A DNA stretch of 64,000 nucleotides. Source: Candidatus Palauibacter poriticola. Its GTDB lineage: Bacteria > Gemmatimonadota > Gemmatimonadetes > Palauibacterales > Palauibacteraceae. Of this stretch, positions 1 to 8,517 are shown piece by piece. A model generated the notes under the pieces. It made no database searches and had not been told where the DNA came from. It saw only the letters and a list, made by a program, of their open reading frames with translations. How positions within the stretch are numbered: position 1 is the stretch's first letter; every line of letters begins with the position of its first letter. Made by a program: the position numbers and the translations under genes. Where the stretch lies: NCBI GenBank assembly GCA_012270965.1, contig JAAXHJ010000041.1, positions 1 to 64,000 on the forward strand, read 5' to 3'.

Positions 1-114
1 CCACACGATCAAGGCGGCGGAGGTGGCGAGCCCGCGGGCAGGAGCTTGGGTGAGGGTGAACCCGACGAGCGTCGGGATCGTGACCGCCGTGCATCCGACG
101 CAGGCGGTTCCCTC
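1..114 (-). pseudogene. PASTA-like fragment running off the left edge
   Basis: Read on the minus strand, positions 114 to 1 are open for 38 codons with a stop immediately upstream (115-117) and no start codon. The translation contains IPTLVGFTLTQAPA, which resembles the start of a PASTA domain (VPdlvGltl.qA). PASTA domains bind cell-wall fragments in kinases and penicillin-binding proteins, but nothing else of such a protein is visible. It is most likely a decayed remnant or a chance resemblance; the part left of the window would decide. Confidence 0.22.
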
Positions 115-117
115 TCA

Positions 118-447
118 TTGCGGGCCGGTCGGCGTGCCGGTTGCCTAGCGGCTCATGTTTTCTCCCCCAGGAGCGGACGATCCGAGGCGCCGACATTGGC
201 GCGCCGAAGTAGCTGCCCTCCCGATTGCCACGGAACGTTCTGAAACGTCCGGTGCAAGCCATCCACGCCAGCATGCGGACCCTAACCGGACGGGAGGCGG
301 AGTGATGCTGCGACACAACGCAAACCGTCTGCGAAACGTCGTCCCGGTGACCAGAGTGCCCACGTCCAGCCCGTGACCTCCCTCCGCAGTTAGAGGCCAC
401 GGGCAGCCTTTTTCGTAGGATGTAAGACACCTTCAAGGAGGACAGGC
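118..447. other. Intergenic stretch, no convincing gene
   Basis: About 330 bases without a recognisable gene. Short open frames exist on both strands but have no family resemblance or ribosome-binding site. A weak hairpin AGGC-N8-GCCT at 394-409, followed by five T (409-413), could be a plus-strand terminator for something lost upstream. An AAGGAGG ribosome-binding site lies at 435-441, just beyond this stretch. Confidence 0.5.
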
Positions 448-450
448 ATG
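435..450 (+). promoter_or_regulatory. Strong ribosome-binding site and ATG out of frame with the protease gene
   Basis: AAGGAGG (435-441) stands six bases before ATG 448-450, an ideal initiation site. That ATG opens a 39-codon frame (MDTPLYLYRG...) that is not the frame of the protease gene starting at GTG 476. Shifting frame once near 470-476 would give MDTPLYLYRG joined to VLLLAVVLAGC, a better lipoprotein leader. The sequence therefore suggests a natural frameshift, a one-base sequence error, or a short leader peptide coupled to the protease. Confidence 0.55.
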
Positions 451-475
451 GATACCCCACTCTACCTATATCGGG

Positions 476-1921
476 GTGCTGCTGTTGGCCGTCGTGCTGG
501 CCGGTTGCTCCTACGTGGAAGGGCCGGAAAGCGGCGCACGACCCGCTTTAACCGCATCTCCCGGTGAGACCACCCTTCCCGCGGATGCTACCGAGAGTGA
601 TCTCATGGGGATTGACGGGCGGTTCTTCCAGATCACCACGACCGTACCGGAATTCGGCGGCTACTGGATAAACCGAGGCGGTGACGTCGTGATCGGGCTG
701 ACGGACCTGTCGAAGAGCGCCGTGGTAGAGACCGTGACGAGGAACGAGGTGGACATCAAGCTGGCGCAGTCAGGTGGTCAGCGGCGCTATGAACAAGTGA
801 CCTGCTCGTTCGGACAACTGTTCGGTTGGAAGGAGAGCGTCGCCGACCCGCTGCTCCAGATGGACGGTGTGACGTTCATCGATGTTGACCAGGCGAGCAA
901 CAAGATTCTGGTCGGCGTGGTGACCGCGTCGGACGTGGCGGGGGTACCGACGTTCGCCACGAACGCGGGGATCCCCTCTCCGGCAATCCACACGGCGGTT
1001 GTCGGCCGCATATCGCCATCGCATGGCGGTCCCGTGGAAACCGCGCGAGACGACGAGCATCTCTTGTCCGAACGATTCGTTACGACGCTCGGCGGCATCA
1101 TGGTTCGTAACGGTCGTGACGATGAAGACCGCTGCAGCCTCCTGCTTGGCGTCACGGTGGGTGGCGCGGAGCGGTACGTCACCGCGTCCCATTGCCCGTG
1201 GACCGACGATGGCGAGTACGGAGATTTCGCCAGCCTGGACACGAGTCTCCCGCTCTACCAAGCCCGGACTCTTGCATCGGATCGGTTGGGATACGAGGTC
1301 GCGGATCCGTCGTCAACGTGCAGCTACGACGGTGGCGATTGCCGGTGGGCCGATGCTGCGCTGTTCGGTCAGTCCGGTTCCGATGACCGGTTCCGGCAGG
1401 GCCGGGTCGCGACCACGGTTTCCGCATACGAGGATGACGGCGACAAGTCGACGCATCACAACCACGAGAACGGCGACAGCGTGTACGTGATGACCGGCGA
1501 GGGTGGGGAATCCGAACCGAACTGGCCTGTCTCCGGTCAGAGCGTCATCAAGGTTGGATTCGCCTCCGGTCGGTCGCGCGGGATCGTGGTGTACGATTGC
1601 CTCGATCTGGCGGATTGGCCCAACCGGGATCGAGGCTATACGCTCCGGTGCCAATCGGCTGCGACCTATCATTCCGAAGGTGGTGACAGCGGAGCGCCGG
1701 TGTTCGCGAGCGACGGGAGTTTCTTCGGTCTCCACATCGGTCACATTGAGGGTGTCGTGCTCCCCATCGGGCACTTTGACTTCATCTCGTACTACTCCCC
1801 GATTGCCAACATCGAGGAAGATCCGGGTGCGATGGACACCGAGGGCGAAGAACATCTGGCGTTCCACATGCCATACGGGATATGGACGGCGGTGTTCGCG
1901 GAAGATGGGGGGCAGCCATGA
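476..1921 (+). CDS. Lipoprotein serine protease, chymotrypsin (S1) fold
   Basis: 481 codons from GTG 476. The N-terminus is a hydrophobic stretch ending in LAGC, a lipobox, so the mature protein is expected to be lipid-anchored outside the inner membrane. The trypsin-like triad is visible in order: His239 in TASHC, Asp293 in WADAAL, and Ser405 in the nucleophile motif GDSGAP. The first 200 residues are a domain I do not recognise; it may be a substrate-binding or inhibitory region. The start is doubtful: no ribosome-binding site precedes GTG 476, while an excellent one serves an out-of-frame ATG at 448. The stop overlaps the ATG of the next lipoprotein (ATGA), so the two are coupled. GC content is lower than in most of the window, and a decayed integrase lies downstream, which points to transfer. 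Confidence 0.85.
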   Translation: MLLLAVVLAGCSYVEGPESGARPALTASPGETTLPADATESDLMGIDGRFFQITTTVPEFGGYWINRGGDVVIGLTDLSKSAVVETVTRNEVDIKLAQSGGQRRYEQVTCSFGQLFGWKESVADPLLQMDGVTFIDVDQASNKILVGVVTASDVAGVPTFATNAGIPSPAIHTAVVGRISPSHGGPVETARDDEHLLSERFVTTLGGIMVRNGRDDEDRCSLLLGVTVGGAERYVTASHCPWTDDGEYGDFASLDTSLPLYQARTLASDRLGYEVADPSSTCSYDGGDCRWADAALFGQSGSDDRFRQGRVATTVSAYEDDGDKSTHHNHENGDSVYVMTGEGGESEPNWPVSGQSVIKVGFASGRSRGIVVYDCLDLADWPNRDRGYTLRCQSAATYHSEGGDSGAPVFASDGSFFGLHIGHIEGVVLPIGHFDFISYYSPIANIEEDPGAMDTEGEEHLAFHMPYGIWTAVFAEDGGQP

Positions 1922-2484
1922 TGCGCCTGTTGCGTGCGGCCGCTGCAGCCGGTCTCATGGCCGGCTGCAGCGGCCTGTTCGGTGACGGTCCGTCGTTCCA
2001 TGTCCCGGACGAAGTGATCGCGGCGATCGCGACGGGCTTCCATGAGGACACCGTAACCGTGCATGTGCCCGATACGGTCCGGGTGGGAGAGCGGTTCCCG
2101 GTCTCGGTGGAGACCTATTGGGGCTGCCGGCTGTCCCCCGGTCGAACCGAGATGCGCGAACGCGCCGGCCGCATGGAGATCATACCGTTCATGAAGTTCG
2201 AAGAACGGTCGATGAATTGCCCGAGCATCATGATGGGCACACTGCGCACCGTGTCGGTGCGGTTCGACCGCGCGCCGCGGAGCGGCGCAGCGGATCGGCG
2301 GAAGGTGCGTCAGCAGCCCTCAACCGGCGAGATAGGCCGCCCAGTTATCCATGAGCCTTCGCCGCCGCTCGAACAGGTCCGTGCGCCGGTACGCAGCCTC
2401 CACCTGATTGCGGACCTTGTGCGCGAGCGCCGCCTCGGCCACCTCGCGCGGATGGTCCGTCTCCTCCGCCGCCCAGTCCCGTAA
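1918..2484 (+). pseudogene. Small lipoprotein, 3' end replaced by integrase remnant
   Basis: The gene starts at ATG 1918, overlapping the protease stop by four bases; a second ATG follows at 1921. It begins MMRLLRAAAAAGLMAGC, a lipoprotein signal with lipobox MAGC. The next ~100 residues (HEDTVTVHVPDTVRVGERFPVSV, then Cys-containing loops) look like a beta-sandwich domain of unknown function. From about 2290 the reading frame runs into DNA that on the other strand encodes an integrase C-terminus, so the last ~60 residues are probably nonsense and the original end is lost. Its role is unknown; coupling suggests it works with the protease, for instance as partner or inhibitor (inference). Confidence 0.6.
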
Positions 2485-2655
2485 GCTCGACCGGAACCCG
2501 TGCGGTACGACCTCGACCCCGCAGGACTTCAGCAGGTGCCAGATGAGACCCATGGCCACGGACCACTCCATGACCGCGCGCATGCGCTGGCGGAGCTTCC
2601 TCGCAAGGGCCGGCTTCTCGGGATGGGACCCTGCCGCACGACACGGGCGTTCCAT
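2320..2655 (-). pseudogene. Decayed P4-type tyrosine integrase
   Basis: The minus-strand frame encodes 111 residues. The first part (PALARKLRQRMRAVMEWSVA) matches the end of the core-binding domain of P4-family phage integrases. It is joined directly to the end of the catalytic domain, HGFRSSLRDWAAEETDHPRE, then ALAHK and EAAYRR. His and Arg of HxxR, the later His and the nucleophile Tyr are present, but about 100 residues between the two parts, including the first catalytic Arg, are missing, and there is no N-terminal arm-binding domain. It cannot be an active recombinase. It marks the scar of an integrated element between the lipoprotein genes and the hydrolase. No tRNA attachment site was found beside it. 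Confidence 0.85.
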
Positions 2656-2676
2656 GAAATACAGCCCGCGCGAACG

Positions 2677-3438
2677 TCAGGCGGACGTGTAGAGGCGCGT
2701 CGTCCAGGCGGAAACCCGGTCGGCGGCATCGTCCGCCGCCTCCTCGTTCGTGCGGCCGCTGCGTTTGAGCACGCGGAAGGAATGGTCCGCGCCGTCGAGC
2801 CGGTGCAGGGTGGCGAGCGGACCGAGCGAGGCGCACGTGTCCTCGATGAGGTCGAGGCGGGCGAGGGCGTCTCGCGTTCCTTGGAGGAAGAGCATCGGCA
2901 AGGCGACGCCGCTCAGGTGGGCCGCCCGCTCGGCGGCGCGCTCCGGACGGCCGGGCGCATGGAGCGGGAACCCAAAGAAGACGAGGCCGCGCACACCCGG
3001 CAGCGGCGCCTCCGAGGCGGCCGTCGACGTCATGCGTCCGCCCATCGACTTGCCGCCCGCCAGCAGCGGAAGCCCGTCCGCCAGCCGACCGGCCTTGGCG
3101 ACCGCGGCCCGTACCGTTTCCACGAGGACCGGCGGCCGGTCGGGGGGGCGGCGGCGCCCGGAGAGCGCCCGCGCCTCCATGTAGGGGAAGTGGTAGCGAA
3201 ACGACGCGATCCCCCGCCCCGCCAGCCGCTGCGCCATGTCCGACATGAACGGGTGCTCGATCCCCGCCCCAGCCCCGTGCGCGAAGGCGAGCATGGCGCT
3301 CGGCTCCGGCGGTCGGACGAACAGCGCCGACACCTCGCCCCAGCGCAGCGACACGAACTGCGCCTGTTCGGCGAATCGGTCCTTCTCTCCGAACTCGACG
3401 GCGGCGCGGGGGGGCTGCGGAGGGATCACAACGCCCAC
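2677..3438 (-). CDS. Alpha/beta hydrolase of the KANL3/TEX30 (dienelactone-hydrolase-like) type
   Basis: 253 residues. The fold is recognised from FAHGAGAGIEHPFM (oxyanion-loop region), the nucleophile elbow GGKSMGGRM, the strand-turn LFLQGTRD with the acidic residue, and GADHSF with the catalytic His. The family is found in bacteria and eukaryotes and its substrates are mostly unknown; hydrolysis of an ester is likely. The start is uncertain: GTG 3438 has no clear ribosome-binding site and lies inside a run of three 11-base repeats. The gene reads in the same direction as the MFS transporter upstream, 46 bases away, and may be co-transcribed. Confidence 0.8.
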   Translation of the reverse strand: MGVVIPPQPPRAAVEFGEKDRFAEQAQFVSLRWGEVSALFVRPPEPSAMLAFAHGAGAGIEHPFMSDMAQRLAGRGIASFRYHFPYMEARALSGRRRPPDRPPVLVETVRAAVAKAGRLADGLPLLAGGKSMGGRMTSTAASEAPLPGVRGLVFFGFPLHAPGRPERAAERAAHLSGVALPMLFLQGTRDALARLDLIEDTCASLGPLATLHRLDGADHSFRVLKRSGRTNEEAADDAADRVSAWTTRLYTSA

Positions 3439-3439
3439 C

Positions 3440-3477
3440 GGTTCACGACGCCCGCCGGTTCACGACGGTTCACGACG
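3440..3477. repeat. Three copies of an 11-base direct repeat
   Basis: GGTTCACGACG occurs at 3440-3450, 3457-3467 and 3467-3477, the last two sharing one base. The repeats fill the short gap between the MFS gene and the hydrolase gene. Confidence 0.8.
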
Positions 3478-3484
3478 TCCGCGA

Positions 3485-4750
3485 TCACGGCGCCCTGGCG
3501 TCCGGCTGGTTGCGCGGTTCGTGAGCGGCGACCGGACCCGTCCAGCGATCGGTGGGATCCAGCTTCTCCTCCGCCTTGGGATCGCGCGGCGCCGGGATCC
3601 GGAGCGCCAGCCAGAGGGCGATGGCGGATGCCGCGGCCCCGACGATGAACGGACTCTCGATCGAGTACAGTTCGAACAGCCACCCCGCCGCCAGCGGCGC
3701 CATCACGCGGCCCAGGCCCCCGGCCACCTGGCTTCCGCCGAGCACGGACCCCTGCGAGTGCTCGTCCGTGTTTCGGGAGATCAGCGCGTGGAGCGAGGGG
3801 AAGATCAGCCCCGTCGCCGCCGCCCAACTCGGCACGAGGATCCAGAGTTGCCAGCGGTCGGCGAGGAACGGGATGGCGCCGACGCCCAGGGCGAGCAGCG
3901 CGCACCCCGCGCGCACCGTGTTCGGTTCGCCGAACCGCTTCACGATCCGCCCCACGAGCCCGCCGCGGACGATCACCGTGACGCCTCCCGCGAGCGTGAA
4001 CACGAGGCCCATGTCCGCCGCCGTCATCGCGAACACGCGCTCGGTGTAGAGGGCAAGCACCGATGTCATCGAGGTGAAGCAGGCGAGCGTCAAGAAATAC
4101 ACGGCGAGGAGCAACCACAGCGGGAACCGCGTCAGAGAGTCCAGCCAGAGGCGGACGGTCGCGGCCTCCCCCTTCGACGCGTCGGCCCGGCCGGAGCGGA
4201 AGTGCCGCGACTCCGGCAGCAGGACCATCGCCGCCATCAGATTCAGCAGGCACAGCCCGCCGGCGACGTAGCCCGGCACCCCCAACCCGAAGCGGCTGAA
4301 GAAGCCGCCGATCGCCGGTCCGAGCATGATCCCGAGGCCCGACGCAGCCCCGATGAAGCCGAGCCCCCGGGCCCGTTCCTCGCCCTCCGTGGAGTCGGCG
4401 ACGTAGGCCTGCGCGATCCCGAGCGTCCCGCCCGCCGCGCCCGCCGTCGCGCGGGAGATGAGGAGGAGCCACAGGTTGTCCGCGAGCGCGAACAGGAGGT
4501 ACGAGAGGGCCGACGCCAGAAGCCCGATGAGGAGGAGGCGCCGGCGTCCCACGCGGTCGGAGAACCTCCCCCAGATCGGCGCGGACAGGAGTTGCGTGAC
4601 CGAGAACGAGGCGATGATCGCCGTCACCCAGCGCGGTGAGGCCCCGAGTTCCTCGGCGTAGAATGGGAGCAGCGGGAGCACGATGCCGAAGCCGATCATG
4701 TCCACCATCACCGTCCCGAACAGGACGCCGAGTCCGGTACGTCTCAGCAT
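3485..4750 (-). CDS. MFS drug/metabolite efflux transporter (TetA-like)
   Basis: 421 residues with twelve predicted membrane segments. MFS motif A is seen as GRFSDRVGRRR after the second segment, and motif C-like glycine spacing follows in GLGIMLGPAIGG. The sequence MVDMIGFGIVLPLLPFYAEELG is typical of the TetA/drug:H+ antiporter branch. The protein sits in the inner membrane and exchanges protons for a small molecule; the substrate cannot be read from sequence. The start ATG 4750 lacks an obvious ribosome-binding site. It diverges from the CoA operon at 5025. Confidence 0.88.
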   Translation of the reverse strand: MLRRTGLGVLFGTVMVDMIGFGIVLPLLPFYAEELGASPRWVTAIIASFSVTQLLSAPIWGRFSDRVGRRRLLLIGLLASALSYLLFALADNLWLLLISRATAGAAGGTLGIAQAYVADSTEGEERARGLGFIGAASGLGIMLGPAIGGFFSRFGLGVPGYVAGGLCLLNLMAAMVLLPESRHFRSGRADASKGEAATVRLWLDSLTRFPLWLLLAVYFLTLACFTSMTSVLALYTERVFAMTAADMGLVFTLAGGVTVIVRGGLVGRIVKRFGEPNTVRAGCALLALGVGAIPFLADRWQLWILVPSWAAATGLIFPSLHALISRNTDEHSQGSVLGGSQVAGGLGRVMAPLAAGWLFELYSIESPFIVGAAASAIALWLALRIPAPRDPKAEEKLDPTDRWTGPVAAHEPRNQPDARAP

Positions 4751-5024
4751 GCGGCTGCGGCGGTCATCCCGTGCTTCAAGCCGTAACTCCTCCCTACTCG
4801 GACCATGCCCGGACCGGGTCGGCCGGGGGCGCGAGGCGCGGCGCGGACAGCCTCGTAGACGCTGTGCTCACGACACCCCGGGCCATCCCCGCGTTGCGCT
4901 TCCGGCGGCGGAGGCGAGACGCGATAACTCACTGTCCGTCGGGTGGGAGCGGGGATAGTTTGCCCCTCCACCGGACGCCGGCGACGGCCCCGGGTTCCGT
5001 AAGGTTCTCAAGAGGAAGGGATTC
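4751..5024. other. Divergent intergenic region
   Basis: These 274 bases separate the minus-strand MFS gene from the plus-strand CoA operon and should hold both promoters. I see no clear -35/-10 pair or operator. AGAGGAAGGG at 5011-5020 is the ribosome-binding region for the hydratase gene. Confidence 0.5.
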
Positions 5025-5819
5025 ATGGCTGACACGCTGATTCGATATGCGGCCGAGGACGGCGTCGCGGTGTTCACGATCGACGACCCGCCCGCGAATA
5101 CATACACCTACGAGATGATGCGCGACCTGGACGATGCGATCCTGCGCGCGCGCTTCGACGAGAACGTCCACGTGATCGTCATCCGGGGCGAGGGAGACAG
5201 GTTCTTCTCCGCCGGGGCGAACATCAAGATGCTCCAGACCTCGGACCCCTACTTCAAGTACTTCTTCTGCCTGCACGCGAACGAGACGCTGACCCGCCTC
5301 GAGCACACGCCGAAGCTCGTGATCGGCGCCCTCAACGGGCACACCGTCGGGGGTGGACTCGAGATCGCGCTCGCCTGCGACATCCGGATCGCCCGCAAGG
5401 ACGCGGGGAAGATCGGGCTCCCGGAGGTGAACCTCGGGGTCCTCCCGGGGACCGGCGGGACGCAGCGGCTCGGCCGGCTGCTCGGGAAGCCGAAGGCCAT
5501 CGAGCTGATGGCGGAGGGACGCACGTTCGGGTTCGAGGAGGCGCTGGAGCTGGGACTCGTGAACAAGGTGTTCGAGGGGGATGACAAGGGATTTCACGCG
5601 CAGGTGATGGAGTACGCGCGGCAGTTCACGCCGCCCCAGAAGGCGTCGCGCGCGGTGGGCCGCATCAAGCGGTCGGTGTGCAGCGGCGTCGAGGTGCCCT
5701 TCTCCGAGGGCCTCGCGATCGAGCGCGAGCTGCAGCAGCTCCTCTTCCAAGGCGACGACGCGCGCGAGGGCCTCGCGGCCTACGTCGAACGTCGGGCGCC
5801 CAGGTTCGCGGGCAGCTAG
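5025..5819 (+). CDS. Enoyl-CoA hydratase (crotonase family)
   Basis: 264 residues, normal family length. The oxyanion-hole motifs [10 protein letters not shown] and [14 protein letters not shown] are present, and both catalytic glutamates appear to be kept (GGGLEIA and [13 protein letters not shown]). It should hydrate trans-2-enoyl-CoA to 3-hydroxyacyl-CoA in the cytosol during beta-oxidation. It is the first gene of the plus-strand cluster, with AGAGGAAGG before the ATG. A thiolase follows after 46 bases and a 3-hydroxyacyl-CoA dehydrogenase further on, so a full beta-oxidation turn except the first oxidation is encoded here. Confidence 0.92.
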   Translation: MADTLIRYAAEDGVAVFTIDDPPANTYTYEMMRDLDDAILRARFDENVHVIVIRGEGDRFFSAGANIKMLQTSDPYFKYFFCLHANETLTRLEHTPKLVIGALNGHTVGGGLEIALACDIRIARKDAGKIGLPEVNLGVLPGTGGTQRLGRLLGKPKAIELMAEGRTFGFEEALELGLVNKVFEGDDKGFHAQVMEYARQFTPPQKASRAVGRIKRSVCSGVEVPFSEGLAIERELQQLLFQGDDAREGLAAYVERRAPRFAGS

Positions 5820-5865
5820 CGACGCGGGCGGACGGGATCGAGACGGCGCGTACGGGAGAAACGCG

Positions 5866-7086
5866 ATGAGCGATGGGGATCGCACCCCGGTCATCATCGA
5901 CGCCGTCCGCACACCGGTGGGACGCGCGGGAGGGGCGCTATCGTCGATCCGGGCCGACGACCTCCTGGCGCACGCGATCCGCGCTCTTGTGGAGCGTACC
6001 GGCGTCCCGGCCGACCGCGTCGAGGACGTGATCGCCGGGTGTACGAACCAAGCCGGCGAGGACAACCGCAACGTGGCCCGGATGGCCGGGCTCCTAGCCG
6101 GACTTCCCGTCGAGGTCGCGGGCCAGACCGTGAACCGGCTCTGCGGGTCGGGGCTGCAGGCGGTCGTCACGGCGGCACACGCGATCCGGGCCGACGAGGG
6201 CGACGTGTTCATCGCGGGCGGGGTCGAGAGCATGTCCCGCGCGCCGTGGGTCATGCTCAAGACGGACCGGGCCTTCTCGCGCGTACCGCCGCCGGTCGCG
6301 GACACGACGGTCGGCTGGCGCTTCGCCAACCCGGCCATGCCCGAGCCGTGGACAATCCCCCTCGCCGAGACCGCGGAGGTCGTGGCGGAGGACCACGGCG
6401 TCGGACGCGGGGAGCAGGACGCCTTCGCGGTGGAGAGCCAGCGCCGCGCCGCCGCCGCGATCGAGGCGGGCCGCTTCGCCGACGAGATCGTGCCGGTCGA
6501 GGTTCCGCGCCGGAAGGGCGACCCGCTGCGGGTGGGGGACGATGAGCATCCGCGTCCCGGCACGACCCTCGAACAGCTCGCCCGCCTGCGCGCCGCCTTC
6601 CGGGCGGACGGCACCGTGACGGCGGGAAACGCGTCCGGCATCAACGACGGGGCGGCCGCCGTCCTCATCGCGAGCCGGGCGGCCGCGGACGAACTCGGCC
6701 TCCGGCCCATGGCCCGAGTGGGGGCGGCCGCGGTCGCCGGCGTGGAGCCGCAGCGGATGGGGATCGGACCCGTGCCCGCCACCCGCAAGGCGCTGCAAAG
6801 AGCGGGCCTTTCGGTCGATGACCTCGATCTCATTGAACTCAACGAGGCGTTCGCCGCGCAGGCCCTGCCCTGCATCGCCGAGCTTGGCCTGGATCCGGAC
6901 CGCGTGAACGTGAACGGGGGCGCGATCGCGCTCGGCCATCCCCTCGGCTGCACCGGTGCCAAGATTTTCACGACGCTCGTCCACGAGATGCGCCGGAGGG
7001 GCGCCTCCCATGGGCTCGTCGCGATGTGCATCGGCGTCGGCCAAGGGATCGCCCTGCTCGTGCATCGCGGCGCGGAGGCGGCATGA
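5866..7086 (+). CDS. Acetyl-CoA C-acyltransferase (thiolase, PcaF/PaaJ-like)
   Basis: 406 residues. The acyl-accepting Cys lies in [12 protein letters not shown], the conserved His in [16 protein letters not shown], and the second Cys in [25 protein letters not shown] is the usual domain-boundary motif. The enzyme cleaves 3-oxoacyl-CoA with CoA to release acetyl-CoA. The length and the [17 protein letters not shown] segment are like beta-ketoadipyl-CoA thiolases, so a dicarboxyl- or aryl-CoA substrate is possible. It is followed by a G-tract region and a PaaG-like gene. Confidence 0.93.
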   Translation: MSDGDRTPVIIDAVRTPVGRAGGALSSIRADDLLAHAIRALVERTGVPADRVEDVIAGCTNQAGEDNRNVARMAGLLAGLPVEVAGQTVNRLCGSGLQAVVTAAHAIRADEGDVFIAGGVESMSRAPWVMLKTDRAFSRVPPPVADTTVGWRFANPAMPEPWTIPLAETAEVVAEDHGVGRGEQDAFAVESQRRAAAAIEAGRFADEIVPVEVPRRKGDPLRVGDDEHPRPGTTLEQLARLRAAFRADGTVTAGNASGINDGAAAVLIASRAAADELGLRPMARVGAAAVAGVEPQRMGIGPVPATRKALQRAGLSVDDLDLIELNEAFAAQALPCIAELGLDPDRVNVNGGAIALGHPLGCTGAKIFTTLVHEMRRRGASHGLVAMCIGVGQGIALLVHRGAEAA

Positions 7087-7130
7087 CGGGGGGGGCCTGC
7101 ACGGGGGGGGGCCTGCACGGGGGGCGGCAT
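7083..7130. repeat. Poly-G tracts with tandem CCTGCAC spacer
   Basis: Runs of eight G (7088-7095), nine G (7103-7111) and six G (7119-7124) are separated by CCTGCAC. A further GGCGG-type run follows. The block lies between the thiolase stop and the start of the next gene, and could fold into a G-quadruplex or slip during replication. Confidence 0.9.
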
Positions 7131-7169
7131 GACGGAGGCGGCACTGACGCGGGCGGAGGCGGGTTCCGC

Positions 7170-8006
7170 ATGAGCGAGGCCTACGTCCTGGTCGAGATCG
7201 CCGATGGGGTGGGGACGCTCACGCTCAACCGGCCGGCCAAGCTCAACGCCTTTATCGGCGAGATGCGGAGCGAGATCGCCCGCGGGATCGAGACGCTCGG
7301 CGCGGACGGCGGCGTGCGCGCGGTCATCATCACCGGAACCGGGCGCGCCTTCTGCGCCGGAGCCGACGTCAAGTACCTCACGCGCCTCATCGAAACGCGG
7401 GCCATCGACGAGGCCGTCGCGCTTGTCGAAGCGGGGCGCCGGGTCGCGGTGGCCATCCGGAAGATGCCCAAACCCGTGATCGCCGCCGTGAACGGGCCCG
7501 CGGCGGGGGGAGGCGCCAACCTCGCCCTCGCGTGCGACCTGCGGCTCGCCTCCGAGACGGCGTCGATCGGCCAGACCTTCAACCGCATCGGGCTCCACCC
7601 GGACTGGGGCGGAACCTACGCCGTACCCCGCCTCGCGGGTCCGGCGCGCGCGGCGGAGCTTTTCTTCTTCGCGGAGATGGTTCCCGCCGCCGAGTGCGAG
7701 CGGATCGGCCTCGTCAACCGCGTCGTGCCCGCCGACGAACTCATGCCGCTGGCGCGCGAGTGGGCGCTCAGCCTGGCGCGCAAGCCGACGCTGCCCCTCC
7801 GGCTCGCGAAGGAAGCGGTGCGGCGCTCCCTCTCGTCCAGCTTCGAGGAGATGCTCGACTACGAGGCGGCGGCGCAGAAGGCCTGCTTCGAGTCCGCGGA
7901 TGCGCTCGAGGGCGTCCGGGCGTTCGTCGAGAAGCGCCCGCCCCGCTTCGGAGGCGGCGGCGAGGACGAAGACCCTGCGGCGACGGAGGGAGGTTCCCGT
8001 GTCTGA
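7170..8006 (+). CDS. Crotonase-family isomerase/hydratase, PaaG-like
   Basis: 278 residues from ATG 7170, chosen because GGAGG at 7154-7158 precedes it and MSEAYVLVEIADGVGTLTLNRP is a normal crotonase start; a start at 7083 would add a glycine-rich leader encoded by G-tracts. The oxyanion motifs FCAGADVKYL and GPAAGGGANLALACD are present. The usual first Glu is replaced (GGGANLA), and the second catalytic position lies in RIGLHPDWGGTY with Asp, as in 1,2-epoxyphenylacetyl-CoA isomerase (PaaG) and 2,3-dehydroadipyl-CoA-type enzymes. An isomerase rather than a plain hydratase is likely. It overlaps the next gene by eight bases. Confidence 0.85.
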   Translation: MSEAYVLVEIADGVGTLTLNRPAKLNAFIGEMRSEIARGIETLGADGGVRAVIITGTGRAFCAGADVKYLTRLIETRAIDEAVALVEAGRRVAVAIRKMPKPVIAAVNGPAAGGGANLALACDLRLASETASIGQTFNRIGLHPDWGGTYAVPRLAGPARAAELFFFAEMVPAAECERIGLVNRVVPADELMPLAREWALSLARKPTLPLRLAKEAVRRSLSSSFEEMLDYEAAAQKACFESADALEGVRAFVEKRPPRFGGGGEDEDPAATEGGSRV

Positions 8007-8517
8007 GACGGTGACGGTCCGGCCGGCCCGGATCGGCGACATCGATGAACTCGTCGCGATGTGGACTCGGTACATGCGGGTCCATGCCCTGAATCCCGCC
8101 TACCGGCGCCTCCGCGGGGACGCGATCAAGACGCGCGCGGGCATGTTCCGGCGCCACATCGAGGAGGCCACGAGTGTCGTCTTCGTGTTGGAGGCGGAAG
8201 ACGGCGGCCTCGACGGCATGCTCGTTTGTTTCGTGGAAGAGAACGAACCCCTGTTCGACCCGCCCCGCTACGTGCGCATCCAGACCCCGTTCGTGAGGCG
8301 GGAGGAGCGGCGTAAGGGGAATCTGCGGCGCCTGCTGCGCGCCGCCTTCGAGTGGGCGGCGGACTGGGACATCCACGAGGTGCGCCTCTTCACCGGGGCG
8401 GACAACCTGATTGCGAACGCGCTTGCCGACGACCTCGGCTTCGAGGCCATCGAGGTCGTGCGCCGATACTCGCTCCGCCCCGAACCGGAAACGAACCCGG
8501 AGGACTGGATCGAATGA
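7999..8517 (+). CDS. GNAT-family N-acetyltransferase
   Basis: 172 residues from GTG 7999, chosen for GGAGGGAGG at 7985-7993. The domain begins VTVRPARIGDIDELVAMW, a typical GNAT first strand and helix. The acetyl-CoA-binding region is weak: RREERRKGNLRRLLRAAF stands where the R/Q-x-x-G-x-G/A loop is expected. The end NLIANALADDLGFEAIEVVRRY matches the GNAT C-terminal pattern. The substrate is unknown. It overlaps the PaaG-like gene by eight bases and the dehydrogenase gene by four, so it is made together with the CoA enzymes and may acetylate one of them or a pathway intermediate (inference). Confidence 0.82.
   Translation: MSETVTVRPARIGDIDELVAMWTRYMRVHALNPAYRRLRGDAIKTRAGMFRRHIEEATSVVFVLEAEDGGLDGMLVCFVEENEPLFDPPRYVRIQTPFVRREERRKGNLRRLLRAAFEWAADWDIHEVRLFTGADNLIANALADDLGFEAIEVVRRYSLRPEPETNPEDWIE

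Noticed and set aside
145..363. Short minus-strand frame ending in ENMSR
   Set aside because: No ribosome-binding site, no family resemblance; left as intergenic.
4929..8075. Very long minus-strand open frame (over 1000 codons) across the CoA operon
   Set aside because: It is antisense to the hydratase, thiolase and PaaG-like genes, is Arg/Pro/Ser-rich and matches no family; high GC makes such mirror frames common.
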